DNA of 64,000 bases from NCBI GenBank assembly GCA_029891385.1, contig CM057228.1:22406309-22470308 (forward strand). Direction: 5' to 3'. Below, one piece after another: positions 37,525 to 49,583 of the stretch. The notes beneath the pieces are model-generated. The model was not told the origin of the DNA and searched no databases. It worked only from the letters and a program-made list of their open reading frames with translations. The DNA is from Erythroxylum novogranatense (lineage: Eukaryota; Streptophyta; Magnoliopsida; Malpighiales; Erythroxylaceae). How positions within the stretch are numbered: position 1 is the stretch's first letter; the number at the start of each line of letters is the position of its first letter. The translations under genes were made by a program, and so were the position numbers.

Positions 37525-40500
37525 TCAGGTACATGAAGATAGAGAATGTGGTAGGACTTTATAGGGGTTAAGTATTCCATTGGGATCCAGCAATTTCTTG
37601 ATGGAAGCCATCGTTTCAACCTGGAAAGAAGGATTCCCAAGTAGTTGAGAATGAATGTAAGCTTCTACAGTCTCCAATTATCCAGGAACAGTTCCAGTTC
37701 CAAGTCAATAGATACTCACAGCTTTATGTGGCTTGCTGTAGAAAATCTTGTTGGCTTTCATCAGGCCAAGCCCATGCTCTGCACTTATGCTGCCACGGTG
37801 TCGGGATGTCCACTCATAGACAAAGGGTTCGATTATTTCCAAAATCTATCAATCATTATAATGGTAAATTAGTTGACAGTTATAAGGAAATTGAGTTACT
37901 ATTTTGAATTCATGAAAAAGCAAAATACCTTGTCGTCGTACTTTGGGGCTGAAATATTGAGATGCAAGTTGCCATCCCCAAGATGACCATATCCCACTAC
38001 TTTGGCAGATTGACCTAACAACATCACACGAAGAAGAATACAAGGATGATTTCGCAGATGCTCTTATGATTCTGGATGGTAAATTCAAATTGCAGTTAAT
38101 TGAATGCAACATCTAATCCCAGATTCCTCCACTTGGGAGGTGTCGCTCAGTGGAAGATGGTTGACTTTTGTTATCCAGTTCATTGAAAATAATCAGCAGG
38201 AATATAACAAGTTCTTTCTTTCCCACAAGCTACCCAGTGGACCACCATCTGTTCCCATACGTAATTGGTGATTTTCATAACTTCGCTTACCCAATCTTAC
38301 TCGCATGTCATCAACAAGACCGTACATCTTTTCAACAGGTATCGACAGATCATATTTGTAGACAGCCCCGGCTCTCATTAATGCTTCTGGTACACCCTGA
38401 GATCCAGTAAAATGTCCCAATACAATCGCTTAGTATTTGACTGTGTCATCCCCAAATAACTGTTGGTGATTAAGAGTAACAGCTAAATAACTTTTATCTG
38501 CATAAGATCAACTAAATGATGCCTCTGACATCTAAAATACTGCCACAGCAGTTGTTCAATTTAAGTAACCAACACCATTTTTCCACATCACAATGTGCAT
38601 AAAACAAAATATAAATAATCAAATATCAAAAGTAACACTAATCAAGAAATTAGCTCAAAGTTAGGGAGGGAGACATATCATCTACCCTGATTTTCAGCTT
38701 AAACAGAAAGAAAAAGTTCTTAGTGGACAATAATTCACAACGATGTTACCACTTCAATGCAACTTATGGAAACATTTTTCCTTTTCCAAGTCATCTGATA
38801 GGTAGTGAAGCTAACACAAAAAGCTAAGAAGAAGCATGACAGTAAAGAATGCTTTCCATCAGTAGCAAGTAGAAAGACTTTTACATGACTAGTTAGCCTC
38901 ATTCATGAATCAAAAACTAAAACCTGCACCGGGAGTGCAAGATACGTGAATTTGTGGATACTACATGGAATGAGATCACTAGGGATGGAGATGAGGACCT
39001 CGCGTAAATGCCAAAATGAGGATGCTTGGTTAATGTCTTGTGCAAGCACGCCATCGGAAATTAAGCCAGATTCCATCGAGCTGAGTAGAAATGCCTCAAG
39101 TTTCTCTCTGTAGATTAGTCATATTTCTCAGCAGTAATCATAGAAACTACGAAATGCAGTGAGAGATGCGCAAGATATAAGGAAATCAGGAATGCTATAT
39201 ACCATAAATGGTTGAAGAAATGTTACAAAATGATGCCAAAAATGATATATGTGACTGAAATTATTTTACGATACAAATTTTTCTGAGGAATCTCATCCTG
39301 ATACAGTTACTAAGATTCAAATTTGATTTATCCAAAACTGTGCTCCTTCACAGTACAACAATGCAGATAGAAGATTATATCGTGATATGTCCCTTGAATG
39401 CACATCTAAAGAGATGTAAAAGGTAACACAGATAATCTTAAAGCTGCAGAGTATTCCAACATCGGGAATTGAATCAGCAAGAACATAACTAGTCATAACA
39501 CAAAATATGGAACAGCAATCTGGTTAGACAATTACTTGTCATAAGATTCATCACTGCCTGTTGTCTCAATCAGAACATAAAAATTGTGCTTTGATGAAGG
39601 CAATGGATTTCGAACATTGTCTAATTGGCTAAGAACCTGGCACATCAGATATACGATCAATTACCAGAAAGCTAAGAGAAATTATACCGACCAACCAACC
39701 TCTAGTAAGCATATGAGAAAACATTATGACTATCATTTTTAACATACCAGATCCATTGCTTCTCTGTCCAAAAATTCAAATGCAGATAGAATTTCTCCAA
39801 GTTTTCTCTTTGCTTCTGACAGTAGCTTCTGGAAAAAAAAAAAGGGTGCGAAAAATGTAGATGTTCGTTTAATATTCTTCCATTTGGAGTGACCAACTTG
39901 GCTCGTATAGATGCACATAAATCAAATCAAAAAACCAAAACTAGCATAGCATGCTGTAAAGAAATTTCAGTTGGGTTGATATGGAAGCAAACCTGGCAGT
40001 TCAGATAATCTTTACAAGCAAGAAATGCTATATTTACTGAAGATAGCTTGGGAGGGGTAAGTATGGAAACTTTGGTTACTATTCCCAAGGACCCTTCACT
40101 TCCTACACCAGAAATAGCAGAAATACATATCTGCTTCATTACTGAAAATTAACCAGGAATGCTTACATGTCACAATGAAAATGTGCTTTCAGATGTACCT
40201 ATAAACAAATGCTTCAAGTCATACCCTGTATTATCTTTCCGTAGAGTCCCAAGCAAATCTAAAACATCACCATTTGCTAGAACAACCTCAAGACCTGTAA
40301 GATTGAAAAAAAGCAGGCTCTGCATAATAAAAGTTAATGCATTCCCTTTGGACTAAAACTGACTGCTTGGCCAATAAGCAAACACAGAAAGAAGCAACCA
40401 CAAAAGGATGTTGAAATATCTAAGGAAATGCTGTATTAGCATAAACCTGTAAAACTCCATTTTGTTGAACTTCAAAGTTCGTAGAATGTAAAACCCTTAC

Positions 40501-42540
40501 CAAGTACGTTCGCATGAAGTGAACCATAACGAACAAGGCGCAAACCACCAGCATTTGTTGAAACATTTCCACCTATCTGGCAGCTCCCTTTTGCACCTAA
40601 GTCCAGTGGCATAATAAATCTGAATGGAAGCATTATTCACTTAATGCACTATTATTAACTAGCAATTCTTCAATTGATACACTAACAACTAAAGGGGGTA
40701 AAATATTGATGCTATTTATTACTAGGTGCTTTACATCTTAATATATTTAGCTCTCAAAAAAAAAAAAAGAAAGCTGTGAAAACTGACACAGCTGGGGGCC
40801 TAAGATCAGCGTTCTGGTTCCTGAACTTGGGTTTCTGAACGAATACTGTCATTTATTCCCATAAAAATTCATTACATATATGTGTGTGTGTATATTTGAA
40901 TCTGACTAGGCCTTAAATACTTAAGTTCTCATCATGAAAACTTATCATTATAGGTTTTTAATAAACTTAAGGAAAAATTGCAGCTACTCTGCATGATAAA
41001 AGCTATAAAAATTTTTTGCTCTCAATATCACAAGAGTCTTATTTTATCTTTATCATAAAATAAGTTATTGAACCCCTCAAGAAAGTCTATCAGAAATTTA
41101 CCCTTGATTATCCAGGAATGATATCAGATTTTCCAGTATACAACCAGCTTCACAAACTAGTATACCACTGACCTGAAATTAGCACAGGATATATAACTGA
41201 AGTATCAATCAAAATAAAAAAACTAGAGAAAAAAGAAAAGATAAAGAGGTAAAAATGAAAATAAAAGGTGATAACAATAAGGGAGCAACTGTGAAAAGAT
41301 GCCCAATCTCTCTAATGAGTCATAACATGCAGCTGAAAAGAAAATTACAAATTCTACTGAATAAAAGGAACAAATTAAAATTCAAAGCCTGAAAATCCAA
41401 AAACTTTACAATTTGTGTAAGAAGGCCTCCCTAACACAGGAGGGAATAATACCAGAAGAACATGTTTGGTGGGAGGTTTCTACCTTATCAAAAGCTACAA
41501 TGCTGTTCATGGAACCCATATTGATAATAACCTGCAGAGATGGCATAACAAACTTTTCACCTGTGAAAATACGAGCACTAATTTTGCAGATAACGACTTC
41601 TGCAATGGACATATACTTGTTTGATTTAGAAAATCTCTGCTAATAACGTAAGTATGCCAACTTCACTTCCACCATGCGCCTCAAAAAGGTTATAAGAATG
41701 TCATTATTTTTTTTCAATGAAAATAAAGATGAGTAACTTCAGTAATTAGTCACCTCATCAAAAACTGGAACACTTCCACCAACAAGACCAGTATTTCCAC
41801 CTTGGGGAACAACAGCCAAGCGCCTAGAATTACAATATTTAAGAACTTCCGAGACCTGAAGCAAAAAACAAAAACAGGAAAAGAAGAATAGTTGATAGCA
41901 AAAGTAGTAACATCAACAAGTTTGATCACAAGCATTGCAAGAAACAACAAAGCTCCAAACTTGCCAGGTATTGTAAAACAAATATGATACTAAGTTACTT
42001 ACCTCCTGGGTGCTTCTGGGGAGTAGAAGCAGCCTACTTGATCCTCTGTACTTACGCATCCAATCCGTATTTGCAAAGTCCAATTTGTCCTCGTCCAGAA
42101 CAACATTTTTCTCGCCCAATATCCCCTTAAAATGGGATATATCATCAGAATTCAACGTCACAAAGGACGGAATTCTCTGAATTTCCGAGGCCGACGAGCC
42201 AAAATTTCTGGACCGAAATCTGAATCCAATTTCTCCGAAGGAACAAATACCCGAGAAAAATTTCCGTTTTTGGCTTCCCAATTTTGGTTCCTCAACTAGT
42301 AATTGTTTGAGGCTTCCATAGACACAATCACAAGAACCTGTTCGAAAGAACAAAACAACAAAAAGACTCACCTTGAACTGAATATCTGAACTAAACAGCA
42401 CATGCTAATCAAAATAATTCAGTACCTGAAGTAGAACGAATTGTTTGATCGTTGAAAACCAGTAGACGATCGAGGAGTGGCTTCGAGTACTGTCTCAAGA
42501 AGCCATGACTCGCTCTGCTATTGCTCCTCAAAGCCATCAT
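37525..42540 (-). CDS. D2HGDH: D-2-hydroxyglutarate dehydrogenase, mitochondrial
   Basis: Fifteen exons in order: 42426-42540, 42003-42337, 41754-41855, 41484-41531, 41102-41172, 40501-40619, 40199-40294, 39993-40102, 39748-39828, 39536-39636, 38999-39107, 38291-38396, 37929-38014, 37720-37845 and 37525-37620. All junctions are GT-AG and in frame, giving 566 residues (Arabidopsis about 559). It oxidises D-2-hydroxyglutarate to 2-oxoglutarate and passes electrons to the ETF pathway. The FAD-binding loop is [13 protein letters not shown] (168-180). The metal-binding residues are probably His475 and His482 in [11 protein letters not shown] and Glu516 in AEHGLG; their spacing of 7 and 41 equals that recalled for the human enzyme. 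The N-terminus is basic and Ser-rich, fitting mitochondrial import. It is head to head with the next gene. Confidence 0.94.
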
Positions 42541-42765
42541 CTTTACGTCACTTTGTAGCTAGAGTTTGTTCTCACTTGTACTGGCTTTTGAAGCTGACTT
42601 AACATAAGGGATCAGATTTTATGTATTAATATCTGTGGTGCGACTGCCACGTCAGGCGAAGTCAGCCAACGACGCTGCGTTTCGAAGAACTCAAGGTGAT
42701 TGTTTTTGCGAACCGTGAAATCCCTATCCCACTCTCACTCTCCCTGAGAAGTCTGTGGCCGTTCC
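42541..42765. promoter_or_regulatory. Shared divergent promoter region
   Basis: Only 225 bp separate the start codons of D2HGDH (minus) and the methylthiotransferase (plus), so both 5' UTRs and promoters lie here. A ccacgtca element (42647-42654, G-box/C-box-like core) is the clearest known motif. No strong TATA box was seen for either direction. Confidence 0.7.
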
Positions 42766-45390
42766 ATGGCTTCTTCGCTGGCTTCTCTCTCGGCGATCTT
42801 GAGCCAACAGCACCGAGCTCTGCTAGTTCAACGACGGTGTTGCTGCGTCAGTCCAACTCACGTCTTCTATAATCGCCGTGCTTCGAACTCTCATGGGTAT
42901 CGTTATTTCACGCACCGTTCACTAAAAAGACTTGGCTTTTCGCTCACTCTTTCGAGGAACTTCTCTCACTCGCATAATTCTTCTGCTAAGAAGAAGGATA
43001 GCCCTGGACTTCACCATTTTATTGCTCAGGCTTCTGTCTCTGCTTCCCAAGCTCAGCCCGAGTGAGTTCTCTTAATTTCTTTTTTATGTAAGGCTCGAGT
43101 CTTATCGTGCCCTTTTGGTGGTTGGTTTAGGAATTAAGGTCTAGTTTTTGGATTGTTTAGGCTTTGGTCAATCATTAAGGCCTCTAACTTTAGAACTCTG
43201 TACATCATATCAAAAGTCTTGTTGTCCATCTTTTAAGGTTTTTCTGCGTTTTGTTCTCACTGATATGTCTTCTTTTTGAAAGCTCGTGTCTGTGTGAAAC
43301 AGAGATTATATGCTAAGTCTTTCTTTTCCTTGTTGTCCAGACTTATGCCTGCTTTGGATTTGGCTACAACACCTGAAACTCCATTGGGTGGTCGCATCTA
43401 TCACGAGACATATGGATGTCAAATGAATGTCAATGATATGGAAATAGTTCTATCCATTATGAAAAACTCTGGATACAGTGAAGTTGTTGATGTTCCTGAG
43501 AGTGCTGAGGTCATATTTATCAATACTTGTGCTATAAGAGACAATGCAGAACAAAAAGTGTGGCAGAGACTTAATTACTTTTGGTTTCTGAAGAGACACT
43601 GGAAGAGTAATGTTGCTACTGGAAGGGCACAATCCGTTCGTCCGCCAAAGGTAGTTGTGTTGGGATGTATGGCTGAGAGGTTAAAGGATAAGATATTGGA
43701 TAAAGATAAAATGGTTGATGTGGTTTGTGGACCTGATGCTTATAGAGATTTGCCAAGATTATTGGAAGAAGTAGAATATGGTCAGAAAGGGATCAACACT
43801 CTTCTTTCACTTGAAGAGACTTATGCTGACATTAACCCAGTTCGAATTTCCAAAAATTCAATTTCAGCTTTTGTGTCTGTGATGAGAGGTTGCAATAATA
43901 TGTGCTCATTTTGTATTGTTCCTTTCACAAGAGGCCGAGAGCGGTCACGTCCTGTTGAATCAATAGTGAAAGAAGTAGCAGAACTCTCCAAAGAAGGTGT
44001 AAAAGAGGTAACACTTCTTGGCCAGAATGTGAACAGTTATAATGATGCAACCGGAGCGGAAGTTGAGTCAGGAGCAAATTGGAAACTTAGCGATGGCTTC
44101 TCCAGCATGTGTAAGGTGAAGAACATGGGTTTGCGCTTTGCCGATCTATTAGATCGACTTTCAACTGAGTTTCCAGAGATGCGGTTCAGATACACATCTC
44201 CTCATCCTAAAGATTTCCCAGATGACTTATTGTACATAATGCGTGATAGATATAATATCTGCAAATTTATCCATTTACCTGCACAATCGGGGAGTAGCAC
44301 AGTTCTTAAAAGAATGCGCAGGGGGTACACCAGAGAGGCATACCTTGACCTTGTACAGAAAATAAGGAATATCATTCCAGATGTGGGGTTAAGCAGCGAT
44401 TTCATATGTGGTAAGAGTCTTGTCTCTTCAACATGTTAAACTTCCATACTTTTCTGGATCTGGATCTTGATCTAATTGATATAGATATGTCTTGTAAACA
44501 TTAAGCTGAAAATGCCTAGATTTATTCAGCCATTCAGGCTGTAAGGAACTAAAAATATTTCCTGTTATGCCACTTATACTTGCTCGTGTTGGATTCTTGT
44601 AGTTTTCATTTATTTCCCTGTCATAATTTACGTGGTTTAAAACACTTGTGTAAGAATGTTGCTCTTTGACTCCATCTTGCAAGAATTAATCTTTTATGAG
44701 AAAATTTTTCTTCTTTGTTGACAAGCATACCCTTCATCAATATCCATGTCTGATTCGTGAATCTGGGTTTTAGCTGTTAATATAGGTTCTGCTGCTAGAT
44801 ATTAAGTTTTAGTTTAAATGTGCCTTTAGTTATATACATGAATACTAAATTATGCCTTATTCTTTGACATTAATTCTTGTACAGGATTCTGTGGAGAAAC
44901 AGAGGAGGAACACAAAGCGACACTAAGTCTGATGAAGGCTGTCGGTTATGATATGGCATTCATGTTTGCATACAGCATGAGGGAGAAAACTCATGCCCAC
45001 AGGAATTATGTTGATGATGTCCCTGATGAAATCAAGCAGAGGAGGCTTACCGAACTTATAGAGGCATTTCGAGAGAGTACAGGACAGTGTTATGACTCCC
45101 AAGTTGGCAGTGTCCAACTTGTGTTAGTGGAAGGGCCTAACAAGAGAGCACCAGAAACGGAACTTATCGGCAAGAGCGACAGAGGCCATAGAGTTGCTTT
45201 CACAAATGTGCCACTGCTAGATCGAACTGGAGACCCAATTCACAAGAGAAATCCAATTGTTGGTGATTATGTAGAAGTTCGTATCTCTAAATCTACACGG
45301 GCATCACTTTTTGGAGAAGCATTTGCAATTACTAAATTGACCTCATTTTACAAGAACGTGGATCAAGAAGCTGTCGCCTGTGCAAGCTGA
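42766..45390 (+). CDS. CDK5RAP1: tRNA methylthiotransferase, CDK5RAP1/MiaB type
   Basis: Three exons (42766-43061, 43341-44410, 44885-45390) give 623 residues. The N-terminal about 110 residues are Ser/Arg-rich and resemble an organelle-targeting peptide. The UPF0004 domain begins [13 protein letters not shown] (Cys125) with further conserved Cys in NTCAIR and LGCMAER, which bind the auxiliary 4Fe-4S cluster. The radical-SAM triad is Cys283, Cys287 and Cys290 in [15 protein letters not shown]-like RNA-binding tail lies at about 545-615. Family members add a methylthio group to N6-isopentenyl-adenosine 37 of tRNAs. Organelle location is inferred from the N-terminus. An in-frame ATG at 43276 upstream of exon 2 belongs to intron 1 and is not needed. 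Confidence 0.92.
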
Positions 45391-47100
45391 TACCGAATCC
45401 GAGTTTCCTGTGGATGCAGCACTGATCTTCCATTTGTGAATGACATGACATTAGAGAGCAATTCGACAATTCATTTTGGGTAGACATTGGCGGGGCTGTT
45501 GCTGAGGAATGGATCTAAGCAAGAGTAGAAACTTCGAAGACAAGGTTTCAGGTTATGTTTTAGCAATTTGCAAGGCTTAGCATCTTCGTGTATTAGGCTC
45601 AAGGACGGGTGTTGTGCTTAGATTGTCGCATAGTTACCTGTCAAGTTGCTGCTTATATCGATTTTGAAATTGTTGGGCAGATTAATCAATTACTCGAGTA
45701 AACTTGCAAATATCATCCTATATTGGGCCATCATTTCTTCTACCTTATTTATGAGAATATACCAGGAGGGGAAGGGTTTGAATAATGGAATTGAACATTG
45801 TGTATCGTATTCTATAGCTCTTGCTTCATGAAATGGAGTCTTGAGAGAACTGTAACATAAGTTGTAGTGTGCTGAGAAATCCTCTCTTTAAAGTGTTTTA
45901 TTGGCCTTTCCCTGCTTGGAATAGGTGCTCCTAATTTTTGTGTAAAATCTTATGCTAATTGCAAAGAAAAATTAGGCAGTCAGACACAGTGGTAGATTTC
46001 AGGCATTTTCTAAAGCCACTTTGTCTTTTGGAGGTAACAGTAACACTACACTCGTTGACCTTGTAAATGGGAAGATCCATTCCATTTAGTGATCATCAGC
46101 TTCGCTGTACTCTACCATCCACGCCATTATACACACATCACTAACCAAATTATTAAACAGTGGTAAAAGCCACCTTTTTGCATGCAGAAGGTGCACCACT
46201 TCCACTTGGCTATGGTGAAGCCATGACAAATGGCAAGGATATAGTCAACTAGAAAATATTCAAGTGTTGGGTCACAACTCACAAGCTACAGCCACACTAG
46301 TAACGGTGAATTGTAATCGGTTCGGTTACTCCTTACTTACCCACCTTCAAAGATGACACAGAAAAAATCTTTGACCCTGCATGGAGAGAGAGTAGAGATA
46401 GGACGTGGCGGTGACTCTGATAGTTCTGAGAATGACGAGGACAGTTCTCTGACCACCGTAGACAGCAGTGGAAGAAGAAGAAGAAGCAAATAAAGAGAGA
46501 GCTGACAAGTTGGGGTCTTCACATTGATTTGCTTCAGTGGGGGACTCTGTGACGACGCGCCCACACTGCATGGCCTTCTACAGTTGCGCGACCTATCCAC
46601 TATTCACTTACTTTTACAAACTCATCTAATCTTCCATTTGGCAATTAAAGGAATGCAAATCAGAACTTGATTTGTTTTTTGCATCCCTTTAATATAAATT
46701 CCTTTTTTTAATCATAGTTCTGTTCAAAACTTCAAATCTGTGAATCTATAATGAAATATGATATTTTAAAATTATATTAAATTGACATATAATACCCACT
46801 ATTTTATACGAGTCGCTGAAATAAAGAATTATAACTTTTCAGTTTTGAATTGATATTGTGATATTTATTTATAAATTGTGAAATTTAATATACACCAAAC
46901 GATCTTTATTTTTTGCTTATCACTTTTATGATTATTCTCATCACAATACAATACTTACTATTTTGAAACTCTCATTATTTGTGGGGTTTTTTTTTGGCAA
47001 CATAAAATATAGACAGTACTTGTGGGCTTGCTAAAAATGGGATTCTATACCCAAAATTGGAAGACTATGTATGGGTGTTGAGTGTTGAATTGTTGAGGGG
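45391..47100. other. Downstream intergenic region
   Basis: The first part is the 3' UTR of the methylthiotransferase. Beyond about 46000 no protein domain is visible; minus-strand frames at 46337-46600 are Ser/Leu-rich and look random. From 46640 the DNA is strongly AT-rich. Confidence 0.6.
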
Positions 47101-48560
47101 GAGCCGATGACTAAAGTGTTATATTAATGGTAATTACCTATAACACTTTTGTACAAACTTTGTTTTGATTAATAAAGTCAAAGACAATTTTTATTGATTT
47201 GATATTCATATTTATGTATTGATGTCGATTTTAAATTGAGTTAATGATATCCACGATATTAAGATCATGATAATGAGATTCCTATCATGTGCAATTATAT
47301 TAGTATCTAAATTATCCTTAATTATAGGAATAATGAGACATGATATTCTTAATCCAAATATATTAGTAAATATTATACTATTTGATTTGATCAAGCAGTG
47401 GATCTTCATAAAATATAGTCTGAGATATGTAGAGTTAACATATAGATGCTTAGTAAGAGCAGAAAGTATATCAGATGACCAGCTATGAGATTATCATATG
47501 GATGATCTATCAAACGTTAGTGATTAATCTCATCATAGCAATGATGCAAAAATTTTAAACTCAAGGTACTCAAAGATATCTTAGATACTTATTTTGTACT
47601 TTTACACCATTCTTTGTTGCCTCAAGACAAGGTCGCTCATAAGATAGTGATTGGGTACAGTTGTTAGTATTCGAAGGTAATTGGATAGTCAATAAAAGAT
47701 TCACTACTCTTGATAGAAGAAAATGATACCTACGACCTCTTTTCGAGATCATTACTCGTGAATCTTTAGCCAAAGTAAATGTGTCATGAAGAGAGTCTTC
47801 AATGACATAAAAAGTAATGAGATCTTCAAAATGAGAACTAGTATCCTTTGAACTAGATGTGACGTAATCAATCTAGTGAGAGTTGACACGTGGCCCATAT
47901 TCTAAACTAAGTGGGTTATAAAATAGTGAAAGGACAAATTACATGATAATTACCTATGAAAAGACTCGTGAGTCAGATAATTGACTATCAAAGAGTTCAT
48001 ATGTCAATCCACTTACTTTACGGTAAATTGACGTCATGAAATCATTCATGAATTAATTGAATTAAAAGATAATTCAAGTGGTCAAAAATTGAAAACCTAA
48101 AGGGTCAGACACTTAGGAGATTGAGGGAATGTTTCGGGATAATATCGATATGAACATGGTAAAAAATGTTGAAAAGGAATGGACGAAGCAAATGTTGCAT
48201 AGATGTCCAAGGTGAAGCCACAATTGTGACTTGCTAAGTCACGCGTGATCCACCAATTCCGGCAACATATCTAAGCAATTTCTCATAACATAAACATAAA
48301 GATTAATAGCGAGGAAGTCCATAAACATTCTGGATATTCAGAGGGAGTTAGAGAGATAATTTCTTTGCATGTCAAAAAAGAGTTGCTTGATGTTTATAGC
48401 ATGTGATATAATTATCTTCTACCCTTCCTATTGAGCATTCTACTTATGTTTCCATCTTATTTGGTGCTCAAACCTTCCCTACACACTATATTTCTTCCTT
48501 TCTTTGTGTTCTTCACTAGCTGTTGAAAGTGTTTGATGTTTGCTACAATCCAAACAATAA
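47100..48560. other. Noncoding stretch, possibly a degraded LTR
   Basis: A gttgagggggag word at about 47091-47103 resembles a retrotransposon polypurine tract. It is followed by about 1.4 kb of noncoding, evenly AT-rich DNA without domains, similar in texture to plant copia LTRs. No matching second copy, target duplication or primer-binding site was found, so this is only a suggestion. Confidence 0.3.
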
Positions 48561-48584
48561 GAAGATTCAACAAAAAAGTAGCAT

Positions 48585-48670
48585 TTGTTAGGTATATATG
48601 TTGTAATTTCATGCTCTTACATTTTGTTTGTTAGGTATATATGTTGTAATTTCATGTTCTTACATTTTGT
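48585..48670. repeat. Tandem duplication, 43 bp x 2
   Basis: The unit starting ttgttaggtatatatgttg is repeated at 48585 and 48628 with one C/T difference. Confidence 0.85.
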
Positions 48671-49583
48671 TCATACATGCACGTAGATTCTAATTTCATT
48701 GGGATATCCTGGGAATTAGAATTTTGATTTCAACACTTCTGTGGTCTTGTCATGAATGTGATGCATGATTCGGGGCCTCTCCAATGCAAAGCCTTGGTGA
48801 ACGATGACCGTTTTGATATGAATAAATCATCCTATTTACAAAGGTCAATTTTTGCTGGCTAGTTAAGGGGATAGCAAGTTACAAATTATGCCTACTCTGA
48901 GTAGGTAGGATAGACATGCCTTAGTTGAAAATTCAGACATGCCTTAGTTGAAAATTCTTTACATAGTTGGATATATTACTATTTTGTGTCCCCTTGCCAA
49001 CCTAATTTGCAGACCAAAAAATCGTAAAAATCTTCAGTCCAAGGAGAATTGAGATTGTTTGAAGGAAAAGACAGTTTTGTATATTAAAATTTTGGGATAG
49101 TCTAGTCTCAATAACTATGGCTTATGGCAAGGCTTGCATGTGTTAATTGTTGTGTGTTTAAAAGTACAATATATGAAAAAAGAGATGAAGAAATTGTTAA
49201 TGCAATTGAGATGCAATATATATACCAAATACTGTGATATCTATCATTAAATGATAATTGTGCTAGCTCTATATCTTCTCAATTCCCCACTCAAGATATC
49301 CATCACCCTTCCTCACTCATTTCTCTCTTAGAAGTTAAGGACTAGTAAAAGTATCTGATAAAGCTTCACAGTTTCTTGTCTCTTCCTCTCTCTTTCACCT
49401 CCAAACCTCACCCCAGCTGATCATTTAAGTGAAATATGACAGTACTGCTTGGTTTATAGAGTTGCATGGACTTGAAGGTAAGACCAACACTTGTCTTGGA
49501 TATAGCTCATAAAGACTGAAACTTGCCGTGGAACTGAAGAGCTAGATTCTTCAAAAAGCGTAGACAAAAGGGTTTTGGTGAAA
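48671..49583. other. Upstream region of CYP90C1, with a 23 bp x 2 duplication
   Basis: Presumed promoter and 5' UTR of CYP90C1. It contains agacatgccttagttgaaa plus attc twice in tandem (48912-48934 and 48935-48957). A pyrimidine-rich tract lies at about 49375-49400. No clear TATA box or brassinosteroid response element was assigned. Confidence 0.55.

Noticed and set aside
43276..43340. Alternative start for the methylthiotransferase at 43276
   Set aside because: This stretch is the end of intron 1, with a good AG before 43341, and using it would drop the targeting peptide encoded by exon 1.
46337..46600. Minus-strand frames of 74-87 codons, Ser/Leu-rich
   Set aside because: No domain, no splice partners and poor start context; likely chance.
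47100..48560. A complete copia retrotransposon
   Set aside because: No coding domain, second LTR, primer site or target duplication; kept only as a low-confidence LTR-like stretch.
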